Assembly (NCBI RefSeq): GCF_003131205.1
Contig: NZ_QFFY01000001.1
Span: 1,364,001 to 1,428,000, forward strand
Source: Occallatibacter savannae
GTDB lineage: Bacteria; Acidobacteriota; Terriglobia; Terriglobales; Acidobacteriaceae
Length of the DNA stretch: 64,000 nt
Direction of reading: 5' to 3'
Shown piece after piece: positions 18,501-27,013 of this stretch. Position 1 is the stretch's first letter, and the number at the start of each line of letters is the position of its first letter. Made by a program: the position numbers and the translations under genes. The notes below the pieces were generated by a model. The model was not told where the DNA came from. It searched no databases and was given only the letters and a program-made list of their open reading frames with translations.

Positions 18501-19379
18501 CAACTGGCGGAGATGGAGACAAGGCTTAAAGCGGCTCGTTTGGCAGTAGATCAGCTGCGCGAGGATCGCGGTGCGCGCGCCAGCCAGGCTGCGAAGCTCA
18601 AGTCAGACCTGGAGCACCTGGAAGCAAGCTGCCTTGCCGAAGTCAACGTTGAGGCCGCCGAACTCCGCGCCGATCAGGAGATTGTCCGCATCGCCGACGA
18701 GCCGCTGGCGATCGAAGAAGACACCTGCCGCACGCTGAAGCAGAAGCTCGAGCAGATGGGCCCCGTAAACATGATGGCGCTGGACGAGTACAAGGAAACG
18801 GCGGAGCGGCACTCCTTCCTCGAGACGCAGCGCAAAGATCTGATGGAATCGATCGAGAACACGCAGCAGACTATCAAGGAAATCGATCAGATCTCAAAGG
18901 AAAAGTTCGACGAGGCATTCGCGCGCATTAACGAGAACTTCGGGCATGTATTTACGAAGTTGTTCCACGGCGGGCAGGCATTCCTGCGGCTCACCGACGC
19001 GGAGAATCAGGCGGAGAGCGGGCTGGAAATCGTTGCATCGCCTCCGGGCAAGAAGCTCCAGAACGTGCTGCTGCTTTCGGGCGGCGAGAAGGCGCTCACA
19101 GCGATCTCCCTGCTTGTCGGCATCTTTCAGTTCCAGCCGAGCCCGTTCTGCGTGCTCGACGAAGTTGACGCCGCACTCGACGAAACAAACGTGGGCCGTC
19201 TCGCCGACCTGCTGCGCAGCCTGAGCCGGGAGACGCAGTTCCTGATCGTCACGCACTCCAAGCGGATGATGCACGCCGCCGACATGATCTACGGCGTGAC
19301 AATGCAGGAACCCGGTGTCTCCAAGGTTGTGAGCGTCAAGCTTGCTCACGAGCAGCAACCGCAGAGGGCGACAGCCTAG
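15528..19379 (+). CDS. smc: Chromosome segregation ATPase SMC
   Basis: A 1283-residue structural-maintenance-of-chromosomes protein that dimerises and loops DNA. Walker A is GPNGCGKSNI (residues 33-42). A hinge lies around residues 600-750, flanked by two long coiled coils rich in Glu, Gln, Ala and Arg. The C-terminal head has LLSGGEKALTA (signature) and PFCVLDEVDAALDE (Walker B). Unusual is an acidic, Ala-rich insertion at about residues 95-165 inside the N-terminal head, just before VVLKIRRRKF. The ATG at 15528 fits family N-termini (LKKIHILGFKSF). ScpA/ScpB are not in the window. Confidence 0.96.
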   Translation: MLKLKKIHILGFKSFCDRTELTVPGTGIAVVVGPNGCGKSNILDGVSWVLGEQSAKSLRGGSMQDVIFAGTRERKPLGMAEVTITMVDPEAYDGPIPVEPEVTVDHDGPLDWDEEELRRQKAAEAEEIIASEQPGVVTDEETGAEGSAPAEAKAEANAEAAAHGPQPVVLKIRRRKFNRTPQKGEVVITRRLFRTGESEYLLNGKLCRLRDIQDIFMGTGLGPESYAIIGQERIGQLLSSKPHDRRSIVEEAAGITRFKTKKRLAELRLESSKQNLARVDDIFEEVTRQMNSLKRQAAKAERFAQVRDELRGRLRVVLASRMALMDAEQARLEHEITEFAEKITAGALEIETAEVQQHSLTERGYELDREGQDAQNRANSSAVELERAAARQRSNSERVSELEARIAAAAGELETTKSQLGSIAEEREQQKAFLETAAGEAHAFHEKVQARQHEARTAAEEVFNAERQLESHRRHAMHLLTLAGNARNSTAQAEESLAALEREAERLNAEMNQARNEQESLGVQSGQARLKFDSAAEALKSLESEIAELRETLQARRSEEASVRAQANKLRSDLAGVGGRRDSLQSLIRDHSYSTETVRKLLRPGALQNGSTPVGTLADFIEVAGEHEGVVDEFLRDELNYVVVKSWHAAEEGVRVLKTGVDGRATFLVHPESGHGHGGNGYVEKINGPGVTPLREQVRLLNGFGHTLETILPKLRDGYLVETAELAQTMANDYAHAYFLTPEGECFHNATVTGGKPASQGPLVLKRELRETEMRFAAIERELGQAEFQAAALAKQIEELSARLEARSEERRQAEREAADQGAALKQMESEAQRIERRLQEWMTQAQRNKEAREAKHSIIEQKREEAIRLEQEHATAEVGLEEQQNQLSTMRQNRETLQQEAARLTAELAGLEERRRGAEAAFQRIDRLHADLERRVMAIEQQRASAESEREQRINETAALAQREQELAALKAEALAQAESIAAQAAEVRHQLAEMETRLKAARLAVDQLREDRGARASQAAKLKSDLEHLEASCLAEVNVEAAELRADQEIVRIADEPLAIEEDTCRTLKQKLEQMGPVNMMALDEYKETAERHSFLETQRKDLMESIENTQQTIKEIDQISKEKFDEAFARINENFGHVFTKLFHGGQAFLRLTDAENQAESGLEIVASPPGKKLQNVLLLSGGEKALTAISLLVGIFQFQPSPFCVLDEVDAALDETNVGRLADLLRSLSRETQFLIVTHSKRMMHAADMIYGVTMQEPGVSKVVSVKLAHEQQPQRATA

Positions 19380-19388
19380 GCGTGGTTT

Positions 19389-19574
19389 CTACTTCGGCGC
19401 GCAGTAGACGCCGAGGTAGTACGGCCAGATGACGACTGCCCAGACGCCCTGCCAGAACGTAAGTTTGAGAAAACCGATCGTAAACAACCAGGCGGCAAGC
19501 CAAAGGCCGCCTGTGGCTGTGTGCTGAACGATTCTGACTTTCGGCGCCTTTCGGCATTCGACTTCTGCGTCCAC
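19389..19574 (-). CDS. Small one- or two-pass membrane protein
   Basis: A 61-residue protein starting at a GTG (19574) with GGGAGGAAT directly upstream, a strong ribosome site. Two short hydrophobic segments (WLAAWLFTIGFLKL and WAVVIWPYYLGVY) suggest a hairpin in the inner membrane. Function unknown. It follows the YbaK-type gene by 19 bases, so the two are probably cotranscribed. Confidence 0.65.
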   Translation of the reverse strand: MDAEVECRKAPKVRIVQHTATGGLWLAAWLFTIGFLKLTFWQGVWAVVIWPYYLGVYCAPK

Positions 19575-19593
19575 AATTCCTCCCGAGTTTCGA

Positions 19594-20076
19594 TCAGGCT
19601 GCTTCGGCGTTGTGCCCAGCTGCGAAATTGAAGATGGTGGGCTGGGCGAGCTTTTTGTAATCTCTCCAAGTCATGCGGATCAGTTCGCGGTGCGTCCCTG
19701 CATTGAACGCGATTTCGTGGTCCTGCTCGAGCGACTGATCGGCGTAGACCGGAAGCCCAAACAAACCGCCGAACGGAGGCATGGCGCCGGTTTCGCATCC
19801 GGCGAACCGGGTCTGGAAATCCTCTTCCGATGCCAGTTCCACGGTCTTTGCCTTGGCACGTTTCTTCAACAGCATCAGGTCGACGTGGTACTTGGCCGGC
19901 AACACCGCCATCACCAGCTTGCCGTCGAGCAAGACGATCACGGTTTTTGCGAGTTCCTGTCCGGGTATGTGAGTGAGTCCTGCGATTCCCTGCGCTGTGT
20001 ATGCCGGAGAGTGGTAGAGGATCACGTACGGAACTTCGTTCTCATCGAGGTAATTCAGCAAACTTGCGAGTGCCAT
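19594..20076 (-). CDS. YbaK/EbsC-type aminoacyl-tRNA deacylase
   Basis: A 160-residue trans-editing protein family that removes wrong amino acids from tRNA. Visible signatures are YHSPAYTAQGIAGL, AKTVIVLLDGKLVMAVLPA, and GCETGAMPPFGGLFGLPVYAD, the Gly-rich catalytic loop of the YbaK fold. Specificity (Cys-tRNAPro, Ala-tRNAPro or other) cannot be read from sequence alone. An AGGAGG precedes the ATG at 20076. The adenosine-specific kinase gene lies 63 bases upstream on the same strand. Confidence 0.88.
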   Translation of the reverse strand: MALASLLNYLDENEVPYVILYHSPAYTAQGIAGLTHIPGQELAKTVIVLLDGKLVMAVLPAKYHVDLMLLKKRAKAKTVELASEEDFQTRFAGCETGAMPPFGGLFGLPVYADQSLEQDHEIAFNAGTHRELIRMTWRDYKKLAQPTIFNFAAGHNAEAA

Positions 20077-20139
20077 TTCACACCTCCTTTGCCGGGCCGT
20101 TTCGGTCTTGCCTTGCTATCGCGAGACTCCATCCACGGC

Positions 20140-20622
20140 CTAGCGCTTGAAACCGAATTTGCCCATAAGCTCATAACGCGACGGGACGGATGCATCATCT
20201 TCCACGCCCCTTGCGGGATCGCCGTCAATGACACCCAACACTCCCCTGCCCTGCTCACTTTGCGCGAGGATGACTTCGACGGGATTCGCCGTCGCGCAAA
20301 AGACTCTACACACCTCCGGTACGCTGCGGATCGCATGCAGCACATTGATCGGATAGGCATTCTGGATCAGCAGAACGAAGATATGGCGCGCGCCAAGCAA
20401 TTCTGCGTTGTGAATTGCAGCGTGACGAAGGTCCTCATCGTTGCCCTCGCTGCGCACGAGGCACTCGCCTGAACTCTCGTTGAAGGCGAGGCCGAAACGA
20501 GCCTGCGGCGTGTGAACCATCGCGTCACTGAGATCCTCGACTGTCTTCATGAAATGCGACTGGCCGATGACGATGTTTGTGTCATGGGGAACTTGCATCT
20601 GCACTTCGAGCAGTTCAATCAT
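20140..20622 (-). CDS. Adenosine-specific kinase (PF04008 family)
   Basis: A 160-residue protein of a family best known from archaea and thermophiles. It has the hallmark blocks VIGQSHFMKTVEDLSDAM, RFGLAFNESSGECLVR, FVLLIQNAYPINVL, CRVFCATANPVEVILA and GRGVLGVIDG. A structural study of a homologue supports adenosine binding, but the physiological role is unclear. The start is the ATG at 20622, with GGAGGGGGCG just upstream; the frame extends 19 codons further. A GTGA-N6-TCAC palindrome sits about 90 bases upstream. Confidence 0.85.
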   Translation of the reverse strand: MIELLEVQMQVPHDTNIVIGQSHFMKTVEDLSDAMVHTPQARFGLAFNESSGECLVRSEGNDEDLRHAAIHNAELLGARHIFVLLIQNAYPINVLHAIRSVPEVCRVFCATANPVEVILAQSEQGRGVLGVIDGDPARGVEDDASVPSRYELMGKFGFKR

Positions 20623-20709
20623 CACGCCCCCTCCATTGCCGCGCACCCAGCTCGTCGAGACAGCGCAAGCCGGCGGCACACACAGTTTGGGCCGATGGGA
20701 TCAGGCCTC

Positions 20710-20725
20710 AGTGATTCCGATCACT
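20710..20725. promoter_or_regulatory. CRP/FNR-like palindrome
   Basis: AGTGATTCCGATCACT keeps the GTGA-N6-TCAC core and is symmetric at its ends. It lies 88 bases upstream of the adenosine-specific kinase start (20622, minus strand). Same type as 10394-10409. Confidence 0.4.
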
Positions 20726-20820
20726 TGCTAGTGTGTTGAAGGAGCGGGTGACCGCATGGAAGAGCTCTATGAGACGTTCACATCGGTTTGGGTGATGAGG
20801 GACGGAAGCGGACAAAAATT

Positions 20821-20852
20821 CGCCCCCGAAGGAACTCTTCGCTTCGGAGGCG
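20821..20852. terminator. Stem-loop between divergent genes
   Basis: CGCCCCCGAAG pairs with CTTCGGAGGCG with one mismatch and a 10-base loop. No T-run follows on either strand, so it is a weak terminator candidate and may only be a structured spacer. Confidence 0.35.
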
Positions 20853-21277
20853 CTTGCACTTAGGATCACAAGATCAGTAACGGGGACCAGTAGCCGGCAC
20901 TGGAGGTCGGTAGTACGCGGCTACTGGCGATCCCTATAGAACGAAGCGAGCCGCGGCTTCCCCTTTCCACTGCTGCCTCGTGCCACCCGGCTCAGAGGGA
21001 ACCTTCTGACGGGCTCCCGAACCTTGATGACAACTGGAGTTTCGCCTAAACGGAAATCCTGCTCCGTGACGGTCGTCACAGGGCTTTGTGGGAAACTCGC
21101 GCGAAACACCATTGGGCCTTTCGCACCAGTCAATTTGTTGGATTCACTGCGTTTGACAAACCTTGCCGCTCCCTCGAAAATCGAAGGTTCACGGCGCGAC
21201 GAGAGGTACGAATGCGGCACTGCCCGCGCCAACACCACTCCAACCCACCAACGCTCCAGCCGAGGTGAAGGCTCTCC
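20853..21277. other. Unassigned stretch upstream of purC
   Basis: About 425 bases with open frames on both strands but no recognised protein. The minus frame between 20921 and 21270 (containing FRASFPQSPVTTVTEQDFRL) could be a small gene; its end at 20921 is followed in another frame by a Pro/Tyr-rich run to 20879, which suggests a frameshift. CGTGACGGTCGTCACA at 21065-21080 is a one-mismatch CRP-like palindrome about 200 bases before purC. Confidence 0.35.
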
Positions 21278-22177
21278 ATGACTACCCTCCTCAAAACAGA
21301 CCTGGGCGACACGCCTCTGATCGGACGCGGCAAGGTTCGCGATCTCTATGCGGTCGACGACGCGCTGCTCATCGTCGCCACCGACCGGATTTCGGCTTTC
21401 GATCATGTGCTGGGCAGCGGCATTCCCGGCAAAGGCAAAATCCTCACCCAGATCTCGCTTTTCTGGTTCGATCTCGTTCGCGATATCGTTCCCAACCACC
21501 TGATCGCCACCGAGGTGAAGGACTTTCCCGAATCGCTGCACAAGTACGCCGACCAGCTGGAGGGACGATCCATGCTGGTGAAGCGCGCGCAGATGTTCCC
21601 AGTCGAGTGCGTCGCCCGCGGATACATTGCCGGCTCCGGCTGGAAGGAGTACAAGTCGAACGGGACTGTCTGCGGAATCGCCTTGCCGTCGGGTTTACAG
21701 GACGGATCGCGGCTGCCCGAGCCGCTCTTCACGCCGTCTACCAAAAGCCAGGATGGCACCCACGACGAGAACATCTCTTTCGCTGCGGTGGAGAAGACCG
21801 TCGGAGCCGAAACCGCGAAACAGCTTCGCGACTTGACGATGGCCATCTACAGCAAGGCAGGCAAACACGCGGAGTCGAAAGGGCTGATTCTCGCAGACAC
21901 GAAATTTGAATTCGGCAAGGTAGGCGAGACGATCGTACTTGCGGATGAAGTGCTCACGCCTGATTCGTCACGCTTCTGGGAGGCATCGCAATGGAAGCCC
22001 GGCGGAGCGCAGCCAAGCTTTGACAAGCAGTTCGTGCGCGACTACCTCGAGAGCATCCACTGGAACAAGCAGGCGCCTGCCCCGGCACTGCCCGATGACG
22101 TGGTTCATCGTACACTCGAGAAATACCTCGAAGCATTCCGGCGATTGACGGGCCGCGATCTGGATGTGACCGCATGA
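21278..22177 (+). CDS. purC: SAICAR synthetase PurC
   Basis: A 299-residue phosphoribosylaminoimidazole-succinocarboxamide synthase, which joins aspartate to CAIR in purine synthesis using ATP. Visible blocks are GRGKVRDLYAVDDALLIV, ATDRISAFDHVLGSGIPGKG, VECVARGYIAGSGWKEY, SKGLILADTKFEFG and the C-terminal EVLTPDSSRFW. This is the longer bacterial form, like yeast ADE1. cvpA follows 44 bases downstream on the same strand, a pairing that echoes the cvpA-purF link in E. coli. Confidence 0.97.
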   Translation: MTTLLKTDLGDTPLIGRGKVRDLYAVDDALLIVATDRISAFDHVLGSGIPGKGKILTQISLFWFDLVRDIVPNHLIATEVKDFPESLHKYADQLEGRSMLVKRAQMFPVECVARGYIAGSGWKEYKSNGTVCGIALPSGLQDGSRLPEPLFTPSTKSQDGTHDENISFAAVEKTVGAETAKQLRDLTMAIYSKAGKHAESKGLILADTKFEFGKVGETIVLADEVLTPDSSRFWEASQWKPGGAQPSFDKQFVRDYLESIHWNKQAPAPALPDDVVHRTLEKYLEAFRRLTGRDLDVTA

Positions 22178-22221
22178 TCCAGGGCCAGGACTCCACTCAG
22201 CCGTAGCAAGGACACGGACGC

Positions 22222-22779
22222 ATGAACGTTGGCGGGCTCACCCCGGTTGACTGGATCATTGTTGTAATTCTGGCGAGTTCCGTTCTCGTCGGGCTGGCGC
22301 GCGGATTCTTCCGGTCGGTGTTTTCTCTCGCGGGACTCATCATTGGTGTTGCGCTTGCATCGTGGAACTACTGGCGCATTGCCGCGTTTGTGAAGCGGTT
22401 CATTCACTCGGTCGAACTTGCCGATGCAATCGGGTTCATCACAATTGCGGCCGCGGTGTTGATCGTTGCGGCTATCCTGGGATCGCTGCTCGCGAAGTTC
22501 TTCCAGAAGGTTGGGCTTGGCTGTCTCGACCGACTCGCAGGCGCGCTGTTCGGTCTGGCACAGGGCCTGGTATTCGTGACGCTCTCGATTCTGGTTACGG
22601 TGGCGTTCTTTCCGCAAACGGCATGGTTGACGGAAGCGCGCCTGCCGCGATATTTCTTCGGTGCACTTCATGTGAGCATTCAAGTCACTCCGTCTCGATT
22701 GGGCCAACGCGTGCGCAAGGAATTGAACACGCTGGAGACGAAATCACAAGAGTGGATGAATGAGGAAAAGAACAAATAA
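22222..22779 (+). CDS. cvpA: CvpA family membrane protein
   Basis: A 185-residue inner-membrane protein with four hydrophobic segments (about residues 9-27, 33-48, 65-85 and 103-122) and a charged C-terminal tail. The order and the VDWIIVVILASSVLVGLARGFFRS start match CvpA/colicin V production proteins. E. coli CvpA is needed for colicin V export and envelope stress tolerance. It follows purC by 44 bases, so cotranscription is likely. Confidence 0.88.
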   Translation: MNVGGLTPVDWIIVVILASSVLVGLARGFFRSVFSLAGLIIGVALASWNYWRIAAFVKRFIHSVELADAIGFITIAAAVLIVAAILGSLLAKFFQKVGLGCLDRLAGALFGLAQGLVFVTLSILVTVAFFPQTAWLTEARLPRYFFGALHVSIQVTPSRLGQRVRKELNTLETKSQEWMNEEKNK

Positions 22780-22834
22780 TTTTCGCGGGCCATGCCTGCG
22801 CTTTGTGGCAATCTAGTTAGAGCAAGAGGGCGAC

Positions 22835-23122
22835 GTGAGACGAGACCTGGACAGCCTGGTTACACAGATGCATTCCACCGGCATCCGCTATGAGGACGCC
22901 GTACGAGAGTTCAAAAGACAGTATCTGCGCGAAGTGCTGACAGCGAACAAGGGGAACCAGTGCAAGGCTGCGGAGGAGCTTGGAGTCCACCGCAATACGC
23001 TCAGCCGCACGATGGCTGAACTGGGGATCAGCCTCGCGGAAATCCGCGCAGGCCTCAAGCGTCCGCCCCGCTCCGAACGTCCTGTCTTTGGAGTCATTCG
23101 CCAGGGCAGCCGCCAGGGTTAA
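22835..23122 (+). CDS. Fis-family helix-turn-helix protein
   Basis: A 95-residue DNA-binding protein starting at a GTG. YEDAVREFKRQYLREVLTAN followed by KGNQCKAAEELGVHRNTLSR is the HTH_8 fold seen in Fis and at the end of NtrC-type activators. Here it has no AAA+ domain. It may be a nucleoid or local regulator. The C-terminus is basic (SRPPRSERPVF-like tail). It lies 55 bases after cvpA on the same strand. Confidence 0.85.
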   Translation: MRRDLDSLVTQMHSTGIRYEDAVREFKRQYLREVLTANKGNQCKAAEELGVHRNTLSRTMAELGISLAEIRAGLKRPPRSERPVFGVIRQGSRQG

Positions 23123-23209
23123 CGATTCGGGCAAGGACGCATCTTCCGATTACGTTTGGACAGGATCGTTCTGGCGCATGCCGACCGCCCCGGATTGCAT
23201 TAATCTTGA

Positions 23210-23974
23210 GTGGTGGGCGTGACGCTCCGCGACCGAATGCAGACCATTCAACAGAACAACGAAGCACGCGTTGCAATCGAAGAGGGTTTTGCCTGGGACA
23301 ATCAGGACGCATACCTCTTTGACATTGACGGCACTCTGCTGCGCAGCCGCGACCGTGTCCACGTCGACAGCTTCACGACGACTCTGCAGAAGCTGATGGG
23401 GCCCGAGGTGACGCTCGAGGGCGTCGCGCTGGCAGGGAATACGGATACTTCCATTCTTCGCGAAGCGTGCGCGCTGGCCGGCATCACGCCCGAGGTTCTA
23501 GAGCCGCAGCTTGCAGCCATCACAGAGGCCATCTGCCACAATGTTGCGGGACGCAAGCATGAGATGTACCCGCAGCTGATGCCGGGGGTGGAAGACACGC
23601 TGCAGCATCTGGCTGACCGGGGAGCCATTCTCGGGCTCGCTACCGGGAACCTGGAGATGATCGGCTGGATCAAGATGGAGCGAGCCGGTCTGCGCGAGTG
23701 GTTCCGGTTCGGCGGCTTCAGCGATCATTTTCCGCTACGTTCGGAGCTGGTCGGCGATGCGGCGAAGAAGGCACGGGAACTGGCGGGACCCAATGCTACG
23801 GTATGCGTGGTTGGCGATACGCCGCGGGACATCGAAGCTGCGCACGCGAACCACATTCCTGTGGTGGCGGTTGCCACGGGGCATTTCTCGTTCGACGAAC
23901 TGATGCAGCACAAACCAGAGGTCTGTACAACATCGCTCGCATATTTATTGCAGGCGACACGGGATCAGTCGTGA
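23210..23974 (+). CDS. HAD-family phosphatase, phosphoglycolate-phosphatase-like
   Basis: A 254-residue hydrolase of the haloacid dehalogenase superfamily. Motif I is FDIDGTLLRS (Asp nucleophile), motif II follows LGLATGN, and motif IV is VVGDTPRDIEAA. The cap is the helical type found in phosphoglycolate phosphatases and beta-phosphoglucomutases; substrate uncertain. The GTG at 23210 is used as start, with a second GTG at 23219 possible. Its TGA overlaps the GTG of the next gene (GTGA), so the two are translationally coupled. Confidence 0.85.
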   Translation: MVGVTLRDRMQTIQQNNEARVAIEEGFAWDNQDAYLFDIDGTLLRSRDRVHVDSFTTTLQKLMGPEVTLEGVALAGNTDTSILREACALAGITPEVLEPQLAAITEAICHNVAGRKHEMYPQLMPGVEDTLQHLADRGAILGLATGNLEMIGWIKMERAGLREWFRFGGFSDHFPLRSELVGDAAKKARELAGPNATVCVVGDTPRDIEAAHANHIPVVAVATGHFSFDELMQHKPEVCTTSLAYLLQATRDQS

Positions 23975-25914
23975 ATCATTCGCGCGCACAATTCGTTGCG
24001 GCAGTGGCTGCGCTGTTGCTCCAGCTTGGAGCGGCGGCTCAACAGCCCCTTCCGAGTGCGCCCGCGGCGAATCAGACCCCGGCTGCGGCAAGCGCTGAGG
24101 CGCAGTCTGAACAGAAGGCCCCGGCACCTGTTCACAAGATCACCGACCGAGAACGCCGGCAGGCGACCAAGCTCTACCTCGAAGCGACGAAGCTCTTTGC
24201 CAAGCAGCAGTACGAAGCTGCCATGAAGGACTATAACGAGGCTGCACGGCTTGATCCCGAGAATCCCAACTACGCCGCCGCGAATGAGGTCGTGCGCAGC
24301 CACGCAGTCACAGAACTGATTCAGGCCGCGACCAAGGCTCGTATCAAGGGCGATGCCCAGGGGGAGGGCGCTGCTTTGCAGCGTGCGGCGGAGCTCGACC
24401 CTCGCAATGTTCAGGTTGCGGAGCATCTGCGCGCAATGGCCGATGACGCGGCTGATTCGCAGACGAAGTCCCTGTATCAGAAGGACACTGAATCGCTGAC
24501 GGCCGCTCCCGCGCTCGAGCCTCTCCCGGGCAAACGAAGCTTTCATTTGCGTACGGACCGACGACAAGCGATCGAGAACGTGTTTCACTCGTTCGGTATC
24601 GAGGCATCGATCGACAGCAGTGTGACGGGACCTCCCGTGCGCTTCGAGATGGACGATGCCACCTTCGCGCAGGCCACGCAGGCCATCAACATGGTCACCG
24701 ACACATTCACAGTGCCGCTCGACGCCCATCGAGCCATCGTGGCCAAGGACACGCGCGAGAATCGCACTCAATACATGCGTCAGGAATTTGAGACCGTGTA
24801 TCTCGGCGGCATGTCGCAGGCCGAGATGACCGATGTGGGGAACATGGCCAAGACGGTCTTCCAGGCGCAGCAGGTTGCCGTGCAGGCGAGCTCTGGTACG
24901 CTCACGATTCGGGCCACCACGGACAAGCTGAACGCGTTCAATGAAACGCTCAAACAGCTACTCGATGGCAAAAGCCAGGTGCTGCTCGACGTCAAGCTGC
25001 TCCAGGTCGTCCACAACAACCTGAGGAATACCGGAATCACTCCGCCCCAGCAGATCACGGCGTTCAACGTTTATACGGAAGAACAGGCTCTGCTCAGCCA
25101 AAATCAGCAGCTTGTGCAGGAGATCATCTCCTCGGGCCTGGCTGCGCCCGGCGATACGCTGACGATTCTCGGAATCCTGCTTGCCTCAGGACAGGTTTCC
25201 AGTCCTATCTTTCAGAATGGCGTAGCCCTGTTCGGTGGCGGACTCACCCTGACCGGAGTATCACCGGGGCCGGTGAAGGTCGCCCTTAACCTGAACTCAT
25301 CCGAATCGCGCGAACTTGATCAGCTGCAGCTGCACCTGGGCGACGGAGAAGAGGGCACCATCAAGAGCGGTTCGCGCTATCCCATCGAAACGTCGCAGTA
25401 CTCGGACCTCGGCACGTCGGGTATCAACATCCCGGGGCTGACTTCGGCGGGCGCTTCCGGAAGCCTCAGTTCCCTTCTGTCGCAGTTGAACTCCGGGGCG
25501 CAGACGATTCCGCAGATTGAATATCAGGATCTTGGGCTTACGTTCAAAGCCACTCCTCGCGTGATGCGCAGCGGCGAGGTTGCGTTGACGATGGACCTGA
25601 AGATCACTGCTCTTGGGGGTTCGTCGATCAATGGCGTGCCGATCCTGAATAACCGCAGCTACTCCGGCGTAGCAACGGTGAAGGACAATGCGGCGGTTGT
25701 ACTGGTGAGCCAGGTGGACAAGGAAGAGAGCCGAGCTCTCAGCGGATTGCCGGGGCTGACGGAGATACCAGGGCTCAACAACGTCACCAACAAAGACATC
25801 ACCAAGAACTATGCGAGCCTGCTGATTGTTGTCTCCCCGCATGTGGTGCGGTGGACGCAGCCCGCCGGACATACGCCTATCGTGCGCATTGAGCGCGGCC
25901 GAGCGGCAATGTAA
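23971..25914 (+). CDS. TPR-secretin, outer-membrane pore of type II/IV secretion kind
   Basis: A 647-residue exported protein. A signal sequence (to about residue 24) is followed by a Pro/Ala linker, then TPR-like repeats (about residues 50-150, including YEAAMKDYNEAARLDPENPNY-like text). Short N-domains (FHLRTDRRQAIENVFHSFGI) come next and then the secretin core (about residues 330-640) with GSRYPI, IEYQDLGLTFKATPRV, and SGLPGLTEIPGL. Secretins form multimeric outer-membrane channels for pilus assembly or protein secretion. No pil or gsp genes are nearby, so its system is unknown. The GTG start overlaps the stop of the HAD gene. Confidence 0.87.
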   Translation: MNHSRAQFVAAVAALLLQLGAAAQQPLPSAPAANQTPAAASAEAQSEQKAPAPVHKITDRERRQATKLYLEATKLFAKQQYEAAMKDYNEAARLDPENPNYAAANEVVRSHAVTELIQAATKARIKGDAQGEGAALQRAAELDPRNVQVAEHLRAMADDAADSQTKSLYQKDTESLTAAPALEPLPGKRSFHLRTDRRQAIENVFHSFGIEASIDSSVTGPPVRFEMDDATFAQATQAINMVTDTFTVPLDAHRAIVAKDTRENRTQYMRQEFETVYLGGMSQAEMTDVGNMAKTVFQAQQVAVQASSGTLTIRATTDKLNAFNETLKQLLDGKSQVLLDVKLLQVVHNNLRNTGITPPQQITAFNVYTEEQALLSQNQQLVQEIISSGLAAPGDTLTILGILLASGQVSSPIFQNGVALFGGGLTLTGVSPGPVKVALNLNSSESRELDQLQLHLGDGEEGTIKSGSRYPIETSQYSDLGTSGINIPGLTSAGASGSLSSLLSQLNSGAQTIPQIEYQDLGLTFKATPRVMRSGEVALTMDLKITALGGSSINGVPILNNRSYSGVATVKDNAAVVLVSQVDKEESRALSGLPGLTEIPGLNNVTNKDITKNYASLLIVVSPHVVRWTQPAGHTPIVRIERGRAAM

Positions 25915-25927
25915 GTTCGCTGAAAAA

Positions 25928-25963
25928 GGAAAGCCCGGAGAGCGTCTATCTCCGGGGCTTTCC
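25928..25963. terminator. Bidirectional rho-independent-type terminator
   Basis: GGAAAGCCCGGAGA pairs with TCTCCGGGGCTTTCC with one bulged G and a 7-base loop. An A-run lies on the left. It sits between the converging secretin and dsbA-like genes and can serve both. Confidence 0.8.
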
Positions 25964-25982
25964 GTTGTCTGCTCAGGCTGGA

Positions 25983-26972
25983 CTACTTCGTTACGCCATC
26001 CTGCTTCGCCTGATACTCAATGATCTGCTTCAAGGTTTCGTAGGGCGCATTCGCCGGCACCTGGCGTCCGTTGATCGCCAGCGTCGGAACCGACGAGATG
26101 TCCAGGTCCTTCGCCAGCTGCGTCGAGGCTTCCACAGCCGACTTGATCTCCGGCGTATTCGCGCACGCCTGAACCTTTGCCGGCTCCAGTCCCGCCTTGG
26201 TGACGGAGCTGTTCAGCGTCAGCGTCGCGCCGTCGGCCGTCGCCAGACCTTCCTGTCCCTCAAACACAGCAGCAGCAAACGTGAAGAAGGCGCTGTTTCC
26301 GCCGAGTTTCGCAACGCACAGACCGTACTGAGCGGCTGTCACTGACTCGGGATGGATGCTGGGAATCGGATCGTTTTCAAAGACGATTCGCGCATTCGGG
26401 AAGTCCGTCACGAGCTTGTCCATGTTGGCCTGTGCAGCCTTGCAGTGGGGGCACTGGAAATCCGCGAATTCGACCAACTCGAGATCCTTTGAGGCCGAAC
26501 CGCGATAGGGCCCGTTGGCCTTCTGCTGGAGAATCGCCCGATGCTCCTCAAAGGGGTGCTCGCCAAACGGGATTATGCGATCGCCGACCATGATGTGCTT
26601 CATGTCGGGCGCAGTAAGGAACGCGAACCGGTAGGGCTGCTGCTTGCCTGCCTTATCGCCCACAAATACGACCACCCGGTTGATGCTGGGCAGTTGCGTC
26701 TTCTGGATGGCCTGAACCTGCCACATGGCATTCGGGTCGAATCCCAGGTTCGCCTGCATGAACGAATTGACGGTCTCTTTGGAAGGTGTATCGGCCGTGA
26801 AGTCGGCGGGATCGGGCTTGGGGAAAGCGGGCGGAGCCGCCGGCGCCGAGGGGGCGGGAGGCGCGGCCGGGGGCGTCGTTGGAGTCTGATCCTGCGCGGT
26901 CGCCTTGTGCGCGACAGAAGACATGAGGGCCAGCACACAAAGGGCGGCCAAACGAGCGGAATTACGAATCAA
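25983..26972 (-). CDS. DsbA-like thioredoxin-fold protein
   Basis: About 329 residues. A signal peptide is followed by a Pro/Ala-rich linker, a helical N-terminal domain, and then a DsbA/thioredoxin domain with the active site FADFQCPHCKAAQ (CPHC). The cis-Pro motif is VPTL. It probably acts in the periplasm on disulfides; the long N-terminal extension is typical of acidobacterial homologues. I prefer the TTG at 26972: AAGGAG lies seven bases upstream. The longer frame reaches an ATG at 27005 but has no ribosome site there. Confidence 0.85.
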   Translation of the reverse strand: MIRNSARLAALCVLALMSSVAHKATAQDQTPTTPPAAPPAPSAPAAPPAFPKPDPADFTADTPSKETVNSFMQANLGFDPNAMWQVQAIQKTQLPSINRVVVFVGDKAGKQQPYRFAFLTAPDMKHIMVGDRIIPFGEHPFEEHRAILQQKANGPYRGSASKDLELVEFADFQCPHCKAAQANMDKLVTDFPNARIVFENDPIPSIHPESVTAAQYGLCVAKLGGNSAFFTFAAAVFEGQEGLATADGATLTLNSSVTKAGLEPAKVQACANTPEIKSAVEASTQLAKDLDISSVPTLAINGRQVPANAPYETLKQIIEYQAKQDGVTK

Positions 26973-27013
26973 GCGTTTCTCCTTCAATTGCGGGATCGTT
27001 CCCAAAGATTAGC

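Noticed and set aside
20921..21541. 206-codon minus-strand open frame overlapping purC
   Set aside because: Half lies opposite purC; only the 3' third might be coding, and that is reported as an unassigned stretch.
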